Assembly: GCF_021347895.1 (NCBI RefSeq)
Contig: NC_067115.1
Span: 9,758,064-9,822,063 of the forward strand
Length of the DNA stretch: 64,000 bases
Reading direction: 5' to 3'
From: Acanthochromis polyacanthus
Lineage: Eukaryota > Chordata > Actinopteri > Pomacentridae
Part shown: positions 32,761 to 45,220 of the stretch, piece after piece
Layout: the number at the start of each line of letters is the position of its first letter
Numbering within the stretch: position 1 is the first letter of the stretch
Made by a program: the position numbers and the translations under genes
Notes under the pieces: model-generated
Databases searched by the model: none
Seen by the model: the letters and a program-made list of their open reading frames with translations, nothing else
What the model was told of the DNA's origin: nothing

Positions 32761-35700
32761 GGTACAGATAACAATGCTGATAAAGCATCTGTTTCGGATC
32801 GACATAATCCTGTTGGAAGCTAAAATCGTTCAATACGCCTGTTGAGGCTTGCATGATTAGAACCAAAATGCTAATCAAAATTATTCTGATCAATATTAAA
32901 ATCACAATTAGCCTATTTATTACAATTATTCATTGACTTTATTGACTAAATGGTTTAAATTTCACCCTCACATTTAAATAAACGGAGCTCTGCTTTCATT
33001 TTCATGTTGTGCGAAATTCTTACTCTTGTACAAATCCGCATTTAAACAAGACCTTAAAAAAAGGTTGAACTTCTGAATTCAATGCAGTTTATAGAGGCTA
33101 AATTAAAATGCAGCTGTACCCCAAACTCCTCACTTGTTGAGGATCTACTTATCAGTAGACAGTACAGTGCTCCTTAAACGCCACAGTAGAAGCGGCTAGG
33201 CGGCTATGCCCACAGAAGCCTCTAGTCTCCATCAGTTAGTGCAGCTCAAAGGCGTGACACCAAAAATGAGTTTGAGAAAATACAGAAAAAGACTTCTGAT
33301 TTCAGATTTACCCAAACTGAAACCAAGTGATTTAGTTTAAATGAGCTGTTTTCTATGAGCAAATCGTTTTAAGCGGTTATCATGTACATATTTATTATGA
33401 AAAGTCAAAATCAATATTAGGATTCATATTCTATTACCTATGCAACCCCAAAAATGAAATTGGATTTATTTAGTGCAATAAAATCTTCCTTCTCAGTGTC
33501 CCTTACATATATTTCTGTGCACATGTGGAGCCTGCATGTCAACAAGCTCTGTGACTTACAAATAAAGTTTAAAAACACCTCAGTGTATCCAAGAACTTTT
33601 AAATCAGTGTAATTAATATTTAATTTTTATTATTAGACAGATTTCTCTAATAGATCAGTCATGTAAAATGAGAACGGTGTGACTTGTTTTGTATCAAGCA
33701 GCAAAACAAACTGAAGCATGATGTGTTTCAGGTAGGTTTTCTTACTTTTATGTTCTCACATCCTTTCCTGATTGTGCTGTTTACTTCCACTTTTCTCAAT
33801 TTATGAAACTCACAAAGTTTTCTTTTTGCCAGCATAATACTACACATCGTTTAATATAAGTAACACAATAATCAAATTATAGTTTCTTCAGTCATAAGCC
33901 TTAGAGGGCTTTATTTCAGGTAGCTGTGTCTGCTATACAGTTGCTGCAGGAAACACTAATCTCTGCCAGAAAGGTTTCCCTTAATGCTGAACTGAGGGCT
34001 GGGCTTTGTAACAAATGCTGCAGAGAAAGACACACAAACTCACAAACACACAAGCTGACTAATGGGGCTGCAGCAGCACTTACGGTCTTTCCCCTCCTAC
34101 CCACACTGCTGCTCTCCAGTGTACATTTATTCATTTACATTGTCATCTATTCTCCCTTCATCCACACTCTCTACTCATATCCTTCTTAATATATAGCATA
34201 GCGGAGCTTCGATGCTGCTTTAGTGTCTTCTAGCTTTACCTTTCCCTCTGCTTGTTCCAAAGAGTACTTTTGTAATGACTTTAAAGGTGCGGCTAACAAA
34301 TAAAATGCTAAACATCTAATCAAATTCAATGGAACTTCACTTAAAACCTGTAAAAAAAAAAAAATAATAAAAAAAAAAATCAGCCTGTAGATATTTTTTT
34401 CATTTTATCTATGTTTTCTGACAAAAACCTAAGTGTAAACATCTCAAAAACAAATTTAATCATTTGTGAAATAATACAAGCAGTATATTCCATTTTGATA
34501 TGGAAACCTGAAGCCTATATTTCACAAACAATAAGAATTGTGCTTCCGTGGGGTAGGAGGCGTCCTGTATCCAATAGGTCAAAGTAAAAAGATTCTGGAT
34601 TTTTCAACGGCTGAAGGAAGCTGAGATGATTTTTAAAGAATTTGTAACCAGCTAATTTAACTTTTTTTTAATACAAAAACACAAAGTATGTTTATGCATT
34701 TTCAAACATGTCTTGAAAGGATCTTTAATGACAACTTAGATCCTCTGGTTTTCTTAAAAACTCCCTAAATCATGTTCAAATATCACACGTTCACATGCTG
34801 AGCCAATACTATGGAAGTATCTGCTAAACATGCTGCATGCACTCTGATGCCAACATCTGGCCTGAAGAAACACTGTGGCTAAATACAGAGATGCTAGCAC
34901 AGCTGTCAGTAGTGGAAAGTAACTAAGTATGTTCACGCAAGTACTGTGCTTCAGAACAACTTTGATTTTTTTTTAATGCCAATTTATACCTCCATTCTTT
35001 TACATGTCAGAGGAACATATTGTACTTTCTACTCTATTACCTTTTTCTAAATGCTTTACTTACTTTAAAGATGAAGATTTATACAATTCATAACATAATA
35101 AAATTTATCAATATAATACAACTTTTAAGGCTTCTTTTAAAAAGCAGTGTGTACTGGGGCTCATATTTCAGATCTGAATAAGATGGTAACATCTACACCA
35201 AACAGTAATTTTCCCTCTAAACCTCTCATATGATTTCACTTCAGTAAATGTTGAAATCATCGAATATTACAGCAAAAAGCAAATGCTTGAGCAAAACCGG
35301 GAAAAGATTTGTGAATCAGAACTTAGAACTTTATGTAAAGCAAACCAGCTCAGCCTGCAGCAGCTACAACATGCTGATGTATCTCTATGAATAATCTAAC
35401 AATGCCATACATAATAATACACCAATCAGATGGTCTAAAGCAGCACATTTACTTTAATACTTCAACTACATTTTGCTAATGCACTTTTACTTAAGCAGAG
35501 AATGTGATCACTTCTTCTTCTTCCGCCACTGACGGCTGCAGACTCCCTGTCTTGTTTTATTGGAAGATAATGCTCTGTTTCTAACACCTTTTATTGAACG
35601 TAGCCTTTCTGCGCAGTGCTGACTGAAACATTTTACACTCAGGACAGTCAAAGTCTCATTAAGGTTAGACAAAGCTTGAGGAGGAACATGAAGCTCTACT

Positions 35701-36180
35701 CATGAAAGTATAAATTGCAGTTGCAAAAAAGTGCAAAAAAACATGAGAAGTACACCCACACATCCTCCCTGTGAGCTCTCTGTAGCACTGAAATGTCGAG
35801 CAAATTCGTTGCACGTGTCGTATGAGGAGGTAGAGTTCAGTATATGCTAAAACACGCATTACTTACAACTTTTGCATAATGCTCTGAATGCACACACAGA
35901 CAGTCAGAGTAGGCAAATGGGATTACAGAGCGTGTCTGCAGGCTGTGACAGGGAGTTTGTGCGTCACTCCCGCTGAGCCAGATTAGACTGAGCTTCGCCT
36001 CGACGTTACAGGTCTGTTTAGGGTAACAGGCCGGCTGAAATACGCCAGACACCAGCTCACTCTTTTATTCGCTCTCTCTGTTTCCCACGGTCTCTTAATC
36101 CAGTAATCTTGTCATCTTTGTGTACAAATATCACTCACAAACATCATGTGTTGGGTTCAAAAAGACAGATACTCACACAC

Positions 36181-36282
36181 CTGCTGTCTGCCCTGACTAT
36201 CAGGGCTCCATGAAGGCGCCGGTTACAGTATCGCTCTGCTTTCTGTCCGTCCATCGCTCCACTGAAGACGTGTCTTCATCTC
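36181..36282 (-). other. Candidate non-coding 5' exon of frmpd1
   Basis: Bordered by cccttttag and CAG|gtgtgtgag, 102 nt and GC-richer than its surroundings. All three frames contain stops, so it could only be untranslated leader. It lies between the inferred promoter and coding exon 1, on the right strand. Splice-signal reading only. Confidence 0.3.
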
Positions 36283-36670
36283 CTAAAAGGGATGAGCAGA
36301 ATTAAAGGTTGTTGTAGTCTGAGTTTATTAGTATCATACTTCCAACTGCTGTTTCATGCACTGCACTGATCTGAACTGGAAAAAGCAGGACATAGGAAAA
36401 GCTTCTCTCTTCACTCACATGTGCAAATCAAACAAGTCATTGCAGGGAGGATGACAAAGTGCAGAGATAAGGGAGGAAGCTCAGAGGAGGAATAGAAAAA
36501 AAAACAGACAAGCCAAGCACAGAATAAAGACACACTTTCCCATCAGAGTTTGACAGAGGTGCAGGGAGAGAACTGAAGGAGGGAGGACCACAAAAAAAAG
36601 AGGAGAAAAGACAGTGAAGTGAGTCGGGGGAGGCGATAAAGACAGCAGGGCTCCATCGCAGCAGGACGGG

Positions 36671-36702
36671 CCTGCTTGCCTGCCTGCCTGCCTGCCTGCC
36701 TG
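36671..36702. repeat. (TGCC)n microsatellite
   Basis: Tandem TGCC units followed by TGGGCTGCTGG. They lie about 34 bp beyond the donor (downstream on the minus strand) of the candidate 5' exon at 36736-36786. Confidence 0.95.
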
Positions 36703-36735
36703 GGCTGCTGGTGCTGTTTGTGGAGTCCCACTTAC

Positions 36736-36786
36736 CCCTGCTCTGCTCCAAACACCATCCATATTTAATGAGGCCCTTACAAAGCC
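36736..36786 (-). other. Candidate 51-nt non-coding 5' exon of frmpd1
   Basis: Very strong borders: acceptor tctcttttcccag and donor GGG|gtaagt. It contains an ATG (ATGGATGG). If joined directly to the 36282-36181 exon, this ATG opens a short upstream ORF of 26 codons that stops in that exon. Two frames are open, so a short coding exon of another gene is not excluded. Confidence 0.35.
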
Positions 36787-39700
36787 CTGGGAAAAGAGAT
36801 GCTGGGAACTCTGCTGTCCCTCCTCCTTCCCATCGCCGCCTCCCCGCCACTCAGATTCTCACTCCTCTTTACTTTTCCCCATCACAATTGTCCCTGTTTT
36901 CTCTTCTCTTTCTTTGCCTTCTCTTCTGATATCTCCTCAGTTATTTCTAAACACTGCACTCTTCTACAACGCTTACCTATTAGCTCAGCATGTGGAGCTT
37001 AATTTTAGTTTGTGCATTTCAAATTGAGTTGCTCAGAATCAGCTGTGTTCTGAAACAGTGTGTCGCCACTCACTTTTTTTTATTTCTTGTGCACATTCAA
37101 AAACAAATAGATGCACTCTTTGTGCTTGTGTGCAACGCTGTGTTTGATGTTATGTATGTTTGTATTATGTGAGTGAGTGGCTGGAGTTTGTGTTTGTGCA
37201 TGTGTGTGTTAGTCAGAGTGCTGCATGCATCAATAATGTATCTAGATAATGCAGCCGCTTCACTCTACCAACAACTAACAGGCATACCGACGCACACAGA
37301 GGAAGACAGAGAACGGGAGGCAGAAAACACATGAGGTTGTAAGGAACGGAAAGATGACAAAGGGAAATGTGAGCGATGCAATAAGGATCAGGAGGGGTAG
37401 GGTAGGGCAGGAAGGGAAACCTCAAGTACATATGTCTACACCGCATGAAATTTCTGCTTTATTTCAATAATACAAGCACTGATCTTTTAACATAACAGCT
37501 ATCAGCCTTAGATAGTGTGGTTAGTGAGTTTTCCAGGTTATCTAAAATAAAGGAAAACCTCATTAGTGCTTGATGTACCATTTTATGCAAGTACAAAATT
37601 CTCCAAAAAACATTAGTAAGAAGAAACATCTTAGTTTTGCAAGATGGTAAAACTGTCCAAGATCTGTGAGTTTGGTCAGATCAAGGGTTAAAGTTCCTGT
37701 CATTGAGTTGTGTACTGTCAACGGAGGAGCTTTCAAAAAGAAACCAGGTATTTGAAACTGCTTGTGTCTCTGGAGTCCCATGAAGCAGGATGCTGGATCC
37801 TGCAGAGTGTCAGTTTCTTAACCAAAGCCCATAAAGAAAAGTGTTTGCAGCAGGATTTCAACCGCCAGCATTTCAAATGGTATTAACTGTGCTGAATGGA
37901 TGGTGAGCAGTGTTGTACATGAATTTGCTAAACGACTACATTCATTGGACATGTTTATCTGGTCTACTGTAGATTGCAGGTATATTCACATCTTTTTCTC
38001 CTCCTCTTCCACAATATACACGTTACCTTTTTCAAAATCCACTTTCCTACAAGAAACAACAATGTCGACAGTGAAAATAATACACTTTGCAGAGGATTTG
38101 GACAATGCATAAGGCAGCCCAGCAGCTTAATTTTGGCATAAAAAAGCCATTCTAATCACAGCGCTTGCCTCTGCATCCAGCAAAACAATTTCCCCATCAC
38201 TATTATAAGGGAACATCAAAGCTGCATCCTTCACTTTGCTCCACACAATATGATTGTGACTAGTTTAATGATATACCAACAAGTATTTCTCCCTCTGTAG
38301 CATGATGATAATGAGGTGCAGTCAGACCATTCTATAATGCAGAATGTTCTTCCAAAGAAAGCTTAGTTTGGAACTAAAAAACATGAACATGAGCTTGCCA
38401 CGCAGGGTTGAGTCAAAAGGGAATGTTTTAATGTTAAAAAAGTTGAATAAAACAAAACAGTAAAAGCAGAAAGAGTTGTCAGATTTTCAACTTTACATCA
38501 GTCCTCGTCTGGGCTACAGTCTGGTACAAACATCTTTGCTCTTGAGCTTAATGTTATTGTACACTGTCCTGATAAATAAATAAATGAAATGAAATGAAAA
38601 TCTGTGACATGCATTCCTAAATCTAAGTTTAAAATCATAATATTTCACTTCAGTTGAGTCTGTATAAATAAATAAAAAATATTCGGCACTCCTCTGCAAA
38701 ACTGAAGCCATTATTAAATCAGTTACAAAAAACAATCAATCAACAAAAAGTTATGGTCTTTTCAAGTGAACTGTAGGCTGTGTTTGCATAGAACAGAGAG
38801 CAGAGAAGAAGTGGAAGCAAATATGTTTAGTATGTAGAGTTTTGTTTCCAGTAATGGTAACACCTGTGAGCACTTGGAAAAATGTGTGTATGTTGATTCC
38901 AGTTTTTAAAAAAGTTAAATAAAGAATATGACATTTGGCCCTGTCCAATATTGCAGATTTGACATGAATGATGAGAAATAACTGAAATTTTAGGATTGTA
39001 TTTTTAATAGCTCTTGAGATGATGTTGTTCAAGCCTTAAATTTGCATGTGTCAAAAATAAAAAATGTTAAAAATGGGTCATGGACTCAAAAGACAAACTC
39101 TCAGAGAATCTGTTATGTCAAGCTTAAAGATTGCTTCAAATATTGTTATAAATATAAAGGGAAATCTGAAATGATTGAGCAGAAGTTGTCCAAAACATTT
39201 GATGATTTGTGATGGAACGATCCAAAGGTAATGTTACCATCCCACTTTATATGCACAATATCTTATCTCCCAAATGTTAGCCTCATATATAAGTACAAAA
39301 AGTACAAAATACAACTGCTAGTATCAGTGTAGAACATCCGATATATGAAGCACAACACTTGTTTTATTTAATGCTTATTTGAATGCATTGTTTGTGCTGC
39401 CGTCTTGAACCTTAAATGTTTTATCGTGTTAGCTGCAGAGAATCACGTAAACAAATGACAGTATATAACCATTACAAATCTATTTTTGGCCAAATGGCTC
39501 AGCCCTCCTTCACTTCTAAAGAACAGCAGCTTCATGCGCAGTTTGCCAGGCCGACTGAAGTTTTAGATGATCTCACTCGTTGATTCATATTTCATTGCAA
39601 TTTATAATGAGCGTTGAGTCTCAGGGAACAGAATGCTGGCTTTGGTTCAGAAGACACATTTATCTTCGATCTCCACTCCGTCGATAAACTAAATGGGTGT

Positions 39701-40223
39701 TTATGGCAAATTTGAAAATAGGATACGAGGTAAGACTGGAGCCATCCTATTGGTTTGTGTATTTTTGTCTGCCCAGTGGTGCAATCCCTGGTATCTATTT
39801 ATTCTGCTAGTCAAAGGCTTCCTCAATGTGACAAACAGCCACTGATGTTACTGTCGAGCAGATTGATTGATCCACTGACATGATGGCAGTTAGACTGAGT
39901 CTGATAATTTAGGTTAATGGTGAATGAGGGTGATATTTTTAATAAATTCTGACTTGATCTAGTCAGTGCTCTACTTGTCTTGGTTCACCTCAAATATGGA
40001 GAACCAAATATTTACTCTTCATTTAGCCTTAAGTAATCTAATTAAAGATCTCGTCCAGATATATTTGCAGATGTATAAAAACAATGTGCTGTGAATAATC
40101 TATGTCTTGTTCAATTATCTACAACAAGGTTCAATTATCTGGTTCTTAAAATGACACATGCACCTCCTTCCTCTGTGAAAAACTTTGAATGTATGAATAC
40201 GCAAAGATTTTTCAAAAGTTTAA

Positions 40224-40937
40224 CCCTCTGAACTCCAAGTAGTTTCAGTATGTTTTCTGCTCTTATAACATTTTTACTCACTGTACGCTCATTTTCGTTG
40301 CAAAATAAAGTCCTGCACCTCTTCGGAAACAGAACAACCATGACTAGAAGTACAGAGAACCCAGACATGTCTTCTGTGCAGTGTGGCACAATTACAAAGT
40401 CATAAATCATAAAAGCAAACAAATGAAAAATATGAAAGTTTAATTTTTATTTTCAACCTTTCTCCAAGTGTCCACCCGTGCTAACAATGCTGGAGAAAAC
40501 AGTGGATCTACACATCATGGATATTTCACTACTTATACGTTAAATTTGTTTCCATATTTTTCTCCTCGCTGGTTTTGTGCAGTTAAACCACAAATTACCT
40601 CAATTTTTGTCAAGTGCCCGTTCAAACTAATAACTCCACGGTTGCATTGAGGAGTCCAGTTTTTTTTGCAAATGGTTTATTTTTGGCAAAATTAAACATG
40701 AGGCATGTAGAAAGAAGTGATTTTGATGAAATACCATGATTTTAAGCTTGCATTTGGTTAAGTTTTCTGACTGAACAACACAGATGAGTAGTCAAAACAG
40801 TCGAAAGTTCAAAATTGTATGACTCTGTTTTTAGAGTTTGTAGCTCTGATAAATGTGTAAATTATAATATTTTTTTAAGTTTTGTTTAAAGACAACATGC
40901 CCTTCAAACCTGCTGGTAGGTTTAGGGGTTCAGCGAG
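40224..40937. mobile_element. TTAA-flanked (piggyBac-like) MITE, 714 bp
   Basis: Bounded by TTAA at 40220-40223 and 40938-40941. Left end CCCTCTGAACTCCAAG; right end, inverted, CTCGCTGAACCCCTAAACC; about 10 of the first 13 bases match. No transposase. Relatives occur at 4.1, 18.8, 19.5, 21.1 and 42.1-43.0 kb. Confidence 0.7.
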
Positions 40938-42074
40938 TTAATTACCCCTCCACATCACACTTGTTTAAATTGCCTGCTGTACCATGATTGACTCTCAACT
41001 GAGCTGTAAAGAAAAAAAAACAGTAAACCTTCAGATTTTAGACAAGCCCAGAGAAACTTTCAACTTTCAGCAGATGAATTTGAACATAGTCTTCTTGTGT
41101 TAAACTGCACATAAGTCTTTCTGCACACTGCAGCTCAAGCATTAACACATTTTTGGATGGAAATTACTTTAAGTGCACATCTGTAATGAGTGTAAGCTCC
41201 ATCTTTAAAGCTTCGAGTCTTTTAGCCTGTGAATGTAGAGTTTTTACAGCTGTATAATGAACAAACAAATGAGAACTCAGAGCTGACTGAACCTCTTGTA
41301 TAGTTTGTGTTGTGCGTTTTCAGTTAGTGATGCTGACAGAAGACAGACTGAAACAATTGCCATCACACCAACATGGCATCACCCAAATCAAACATTTCGG
41401 CCAGCTTGTTAGTCTTGTCACAAGCTGCTCTAATCCAGAACTCATCCTCTGCCCCCTCAGTTGCTCTGGTCACTCCGTTGGATGAACCTCCAGAGCTTCA
41501 TGCAGCTACAGAACTGTGTAAACTCAGAAATACAGTGAGCCTTGACTGAGTCTGAGCATTGAACTGAATATGAAAAGCTTAAAATGCACTGCTGGCTCTA
41601 ATGGCTGATGTAAGTTTTAATTATGAATGGTTCTGTCTTTTCTTGCTATGTTTTATATTCATGATATATTGTAGCTTCACTGACATGTTCACATTGGCGT
41701 TAATTGTCTTTACTGACCGTACGGCACTATTTAACCCCTTCACACCCTGGAGGACCCTATATTTGATCCTGAACATGTCTGTTATAAAAAGACAGCTATT
41801 TTCAGGTGGATGTAGAATTGCTGCACTTCATTTCTGTTGCATCAAATATGGAGAATTTAGAGCAGCTTTAGTAACATTGAGGCAGTTGTTAGCTCTCTAA
41901 ATTATAGTTTCGATTAAGCATTTTTCCAGAGTTTTTCAAATCTCACTCCGATCTTCTGATGAGGGCTTTTTGTGCTTCATAACTGTGTTTGTTTCTCTGT
42001 TCTACAGAGTCCACAACTGTTCATTTTGGCCTCACAGTTTTGCAGCTGAATTTGGAGGATTTTAAGCCTAAAGG

Positions 42075-42972
42075 GTTTGATCCTCTGAACGCCAAAGCAG
42101 TGGGTAGGCATGCTGTGTTTTTTTTAAATGCCAAAATTGCATCATTGCTAGAACCAGAAATTGGTAAAGTTGAAGAAATCATCAGATTTTCAACTTTCAT
42201 ATGCTGGTAGAACTAACTGTGTTCAAGGTGCTGTACTGATGGGAAAATTAACCAAATATAAGCTTAAAATGGTGATATATCACATGTCTCATTACCAAAA
42301 ATGGACAATTTGTCCTAACCTGCTTCTGCATAAAACAAAAAAATCCTGTGCTCCTTGGAGCAGATGTGAAGTCATGACTGACCCAATTCCAACTAACAGT
42401 TTATCAGATCATATTTTGAACTCTCCGACAGTTTTATGCTACTTGTCTGTATTGTGCTGTTCCAAATGTGATATTTTCTTAAAATTGCATTTATTCTACA
42501 TTTCTCATTTGAAATATTCACCCAAAATAAAGTGTCAGCTCTAAGATTTTGTAAAAAAAAATATATATATATATATAAATAAATAAAATTAAATTCTGTG
42601 CTCCTCTGTGCAACCGTGAACCCATTAATGACTCGACTGCGACCAACAGACACGTCTTAAAAATTCCGAAACTTTCTGGCTGCTTACGTAGAACGGATCG
42701 AAAACATGTAATAGGCTTTTCCAGCGTGAGCTCTCTGAAGAATTTAGTTATCTTAATTCCAGGTTCTATCAATTTTGTACAAGTACAAATTTTCCTTTTC
42801 TAATACTGCAAAAAAAAAAAGAAGACATTTTTAAGTTCTCTCTATTTCCAGCTAGTTGTTCTGCTTCTATAGAGGTGCAGGACTTTTACTGCAGTGAAAA
42901 TGAGCCCACAGTGAGTAAAAATGTGACACGGGAAAAAAAAAAAACACCTAAAAACTGCTTGAGTTCACAAAG
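42075..42972. mobile_element. Further copy of the TTAA-MITE family
   Basis: Left text TCCTCTGAACGCCAAAGCAG and right text AACTGCTTGAGTTCACAAAG are inverted relatives of each other and of 40224-40937. Inside, GAGGTGCAGGACTTTTACTG is the complement of the 40.3-kb copy. An (AT)n tract lies at 42558-42578. Confidence 0.55.
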
Positions 42973-44739
42973 TCAGGCCAAAGTGAGACTGCTAAATGTT
43001 TAAAGCTGTAAAATATATGACATACAAGTCATCTCTGCACGTCTTTAGTTTTTTGTGTAATCCCAAAAAATGACTAAACTCTGACCACAAAACTAAACTA
43101 TGTATCAAATCATAATGTACTGTTACACTCTTAAGGTATAACATTAGAATAAACTCCCACTCACACCTTTGCATTTATGAGAATTTATGGAAATGGGAGC
43201 TGATATAGAAGATTTTCCTGAATCAGCAGGCAGGTATGAGTTGATTGTTTGTCTCCATTCAATAAAAACTGATGCATCACCTCTCACGGGACTCCTGCAA
43301 CCAAAAGAGCTTTAAAAACAGCTTCTGCGGTTGTCTGAAAACCCCTTTAATCAGGTGTTTCAAGCCGAAGCCACACCGACAGAAAGTGTCATCTATATGG
43401 CAAAAGAGATTAAGGTTGACCTAAAACTTTTTGGACCTCATTAGAGCAAAGTTTCTGATTCACCGCTCTGCAGCAATAAATCGCAGAAAGATTTTCTGGG
43501 AAGCCCTCTAATTTTTTCTTTCACAGATGTTTTTTGAGAGGCTTTTTAAAAGGATTTACCTCTTACAATATTCAGGTTTCAAGAGGAGCCTAAGTATAGC
43601 ACAATGTGAAGTCAGACACTGAGTTTTCGCGGGGCTGAGAGTTCAATACGTCACATCTCTGGTTCGGAGAAATAAGTGAATTTGACGCATATTTTTACCG
43701 CCAGGCGTAAGGCTTTGAGGCTGTGACTGTGAGGAGGGAGATTACATTAAAGCTGAGCACTGTTCTGAGTGTCAAGCACTTTTTTTCATTGTGAGGTTTT
43801 TGGAAAGTGCCACACAAAAAACTTAGTTATTAATAAAAATTGTAGCTCAGAGGGGTTCATGAGGCACATTATTTGTTATGTCTAAACATATGTAGCCATG
43901 ATTGTGTGTAGAGACGGTTGACAAACACACCCAGAGTTTTCACTCGGTATTAAACTTGACAAATACTCAGCATCAAAAATGTAGCCAAGCCTAAAAATAA
44001 CATCATAAATTAGTAAAGCCTGGGAGGGCCTTCAGAAAGCAGCCAGCCTCATATTCTTTGGTTTCAGTTCTGGGCTCGCTTTGTATTCCTGCCTGCAGAC
44101 ATGGACTGATACTTGCATGGAGTCAAGCCACATGACTGAACCATTTATTAGCAGAAACAATAAAAAGCATCAATGCAGTGCACCCTGAGCTTCACAAGAC
44201 TTGAAGCATGATGCAGCAGAAATGTGGGAAAAAATGCATGTGTGTGTGCGTGTGTTGTGCAGTGATGCATGAGTAAAACACATTTTCATTTCACACAGAC
44301 TATGCACTATTAGTGTGTTCATCAATTCTTTAGCAGCATCCAGAGAATGACTTGCTTGTGGGAGCAGGATGGGAAATGTCTCTTTGTATCTGATGAGTGG
44401 AGTGAAACATTTTCAGCATTAGGATCAACTTGGTGACAGCTTTCCAGTGTTTTCTGCACAGACAAGCAGAACAATCCCCCCTAAACAGGTAGATGACTGG
44501 ATGGGACTCCAGCAGCTGCAGGTTTTATTTACTTATTTCTGTCTGTAAAGTGTGAATTAATGATGAATTAAGGCTACACACGCTGTATACGCTCCACTTG
44601 CTCAGTTTAAATAGTAGCACAAGTTTATTCTTCTAACAAATGTGGAGTCCAGCTTTTTCTGTTGAGGCACAGAAGACAAACATAAATCTCGACTGACATC
44701 GAGCTATTTTTGGCACTTTCTGCCGGGTTGTTCTGAGAG

Positions 44740-45016
44740 TCGGTGAGGTGTTTAAGGACCTTACCGAGCGGCGGTGTTCCTCCTCTCTAATCCCTCCTGA
44801 GCGCAGGGCGGGCCGTCCCGAGCGTCCCGAGAACCCTGCTGGATGTGAAGCAACTTCGGAAAAAGAGAAAAACGGAAAACGACGCAGCTTCCTCAGAGAA
44901 GTCCGTTAATCCATTTCACCTGAACGGCAAAAAGCACGAGACAAAAACACCGACAGGGACCGAAAGGAACCGGGCAGGTGAGCGCGTGAGATGCTGGACG
45001 CGGCTTAGGCGTCGGT

Positions 45017-45075
<59 letters not shown>

Positions 45076-45220
45076 GCTCTCTCTCTCTCTTTCTCTCTCA
45101 GTCACGCGCATAAAGTTTTAATAGTGATGACGGGTCGCGCGCTGCACAGCTGCTATTTGCACAACTGCACCTCCCCGTGCGAAAAGTGTACGTTTTGCGC
45201 CTGCGTATTGTGTCGGCATA
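44740..45220 (-). promoter_or_regulatory. CpG-rich block, candidate frmpd1 promoter and first exon
   Basis: The most CpG-dense stretch in the window, with repeated CCCGAGCG, GGCGGG and ACGACGC runs in otherwise AT-rich DNA. On the minus strand a good donor (CTCG|gtaagg) ends a possible untranslated exon at 44765. A (CT)n tract lies inside the block. The transcription start was not located and no TATA box is evident. Linking it to frmpd1 is an inference from strand and position. Confidence 0.5.
45021..45100. repeat. (CT)n microsatellite in CpG-rich block
   Basis: About 80 bases of almost pure CT (GA on the frmpd1 strand) with a few G and TT interruptions. Its place beside the putative start region suggests a GAGA-type promoter element or an untranslated polypurine run. 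Confidence 0.9.

Larger units (their letters stand above)
20999..44764 (-). other. Inferred 5' intron or introns of frmpd1, repeat-rich
   Basis: About 24 kb between coding exon 1 and the CpG-rich first-exon candidate. Apart from the separate entries listed in it, I find no protein gene or RNA gene. 21.55-24.0, 28.4-29.3, 33.4-36.1 and 36.9-40.2 kb show nothing I can name. Its status as intron depends on the promoter being at about 45 kb. Confidence 0.5.

Noticed and set aside
36437..36850. 137-codon open frame with GRQAGRQAS repeats
   Set aside because: Produced by the (TGCC)n tract; all three minus frames stay open there for the same reason.
44893..45111. Arg/Glu repeat open frame on minus strand
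   Set aside because: Translation of the (CT)n microsatellite.
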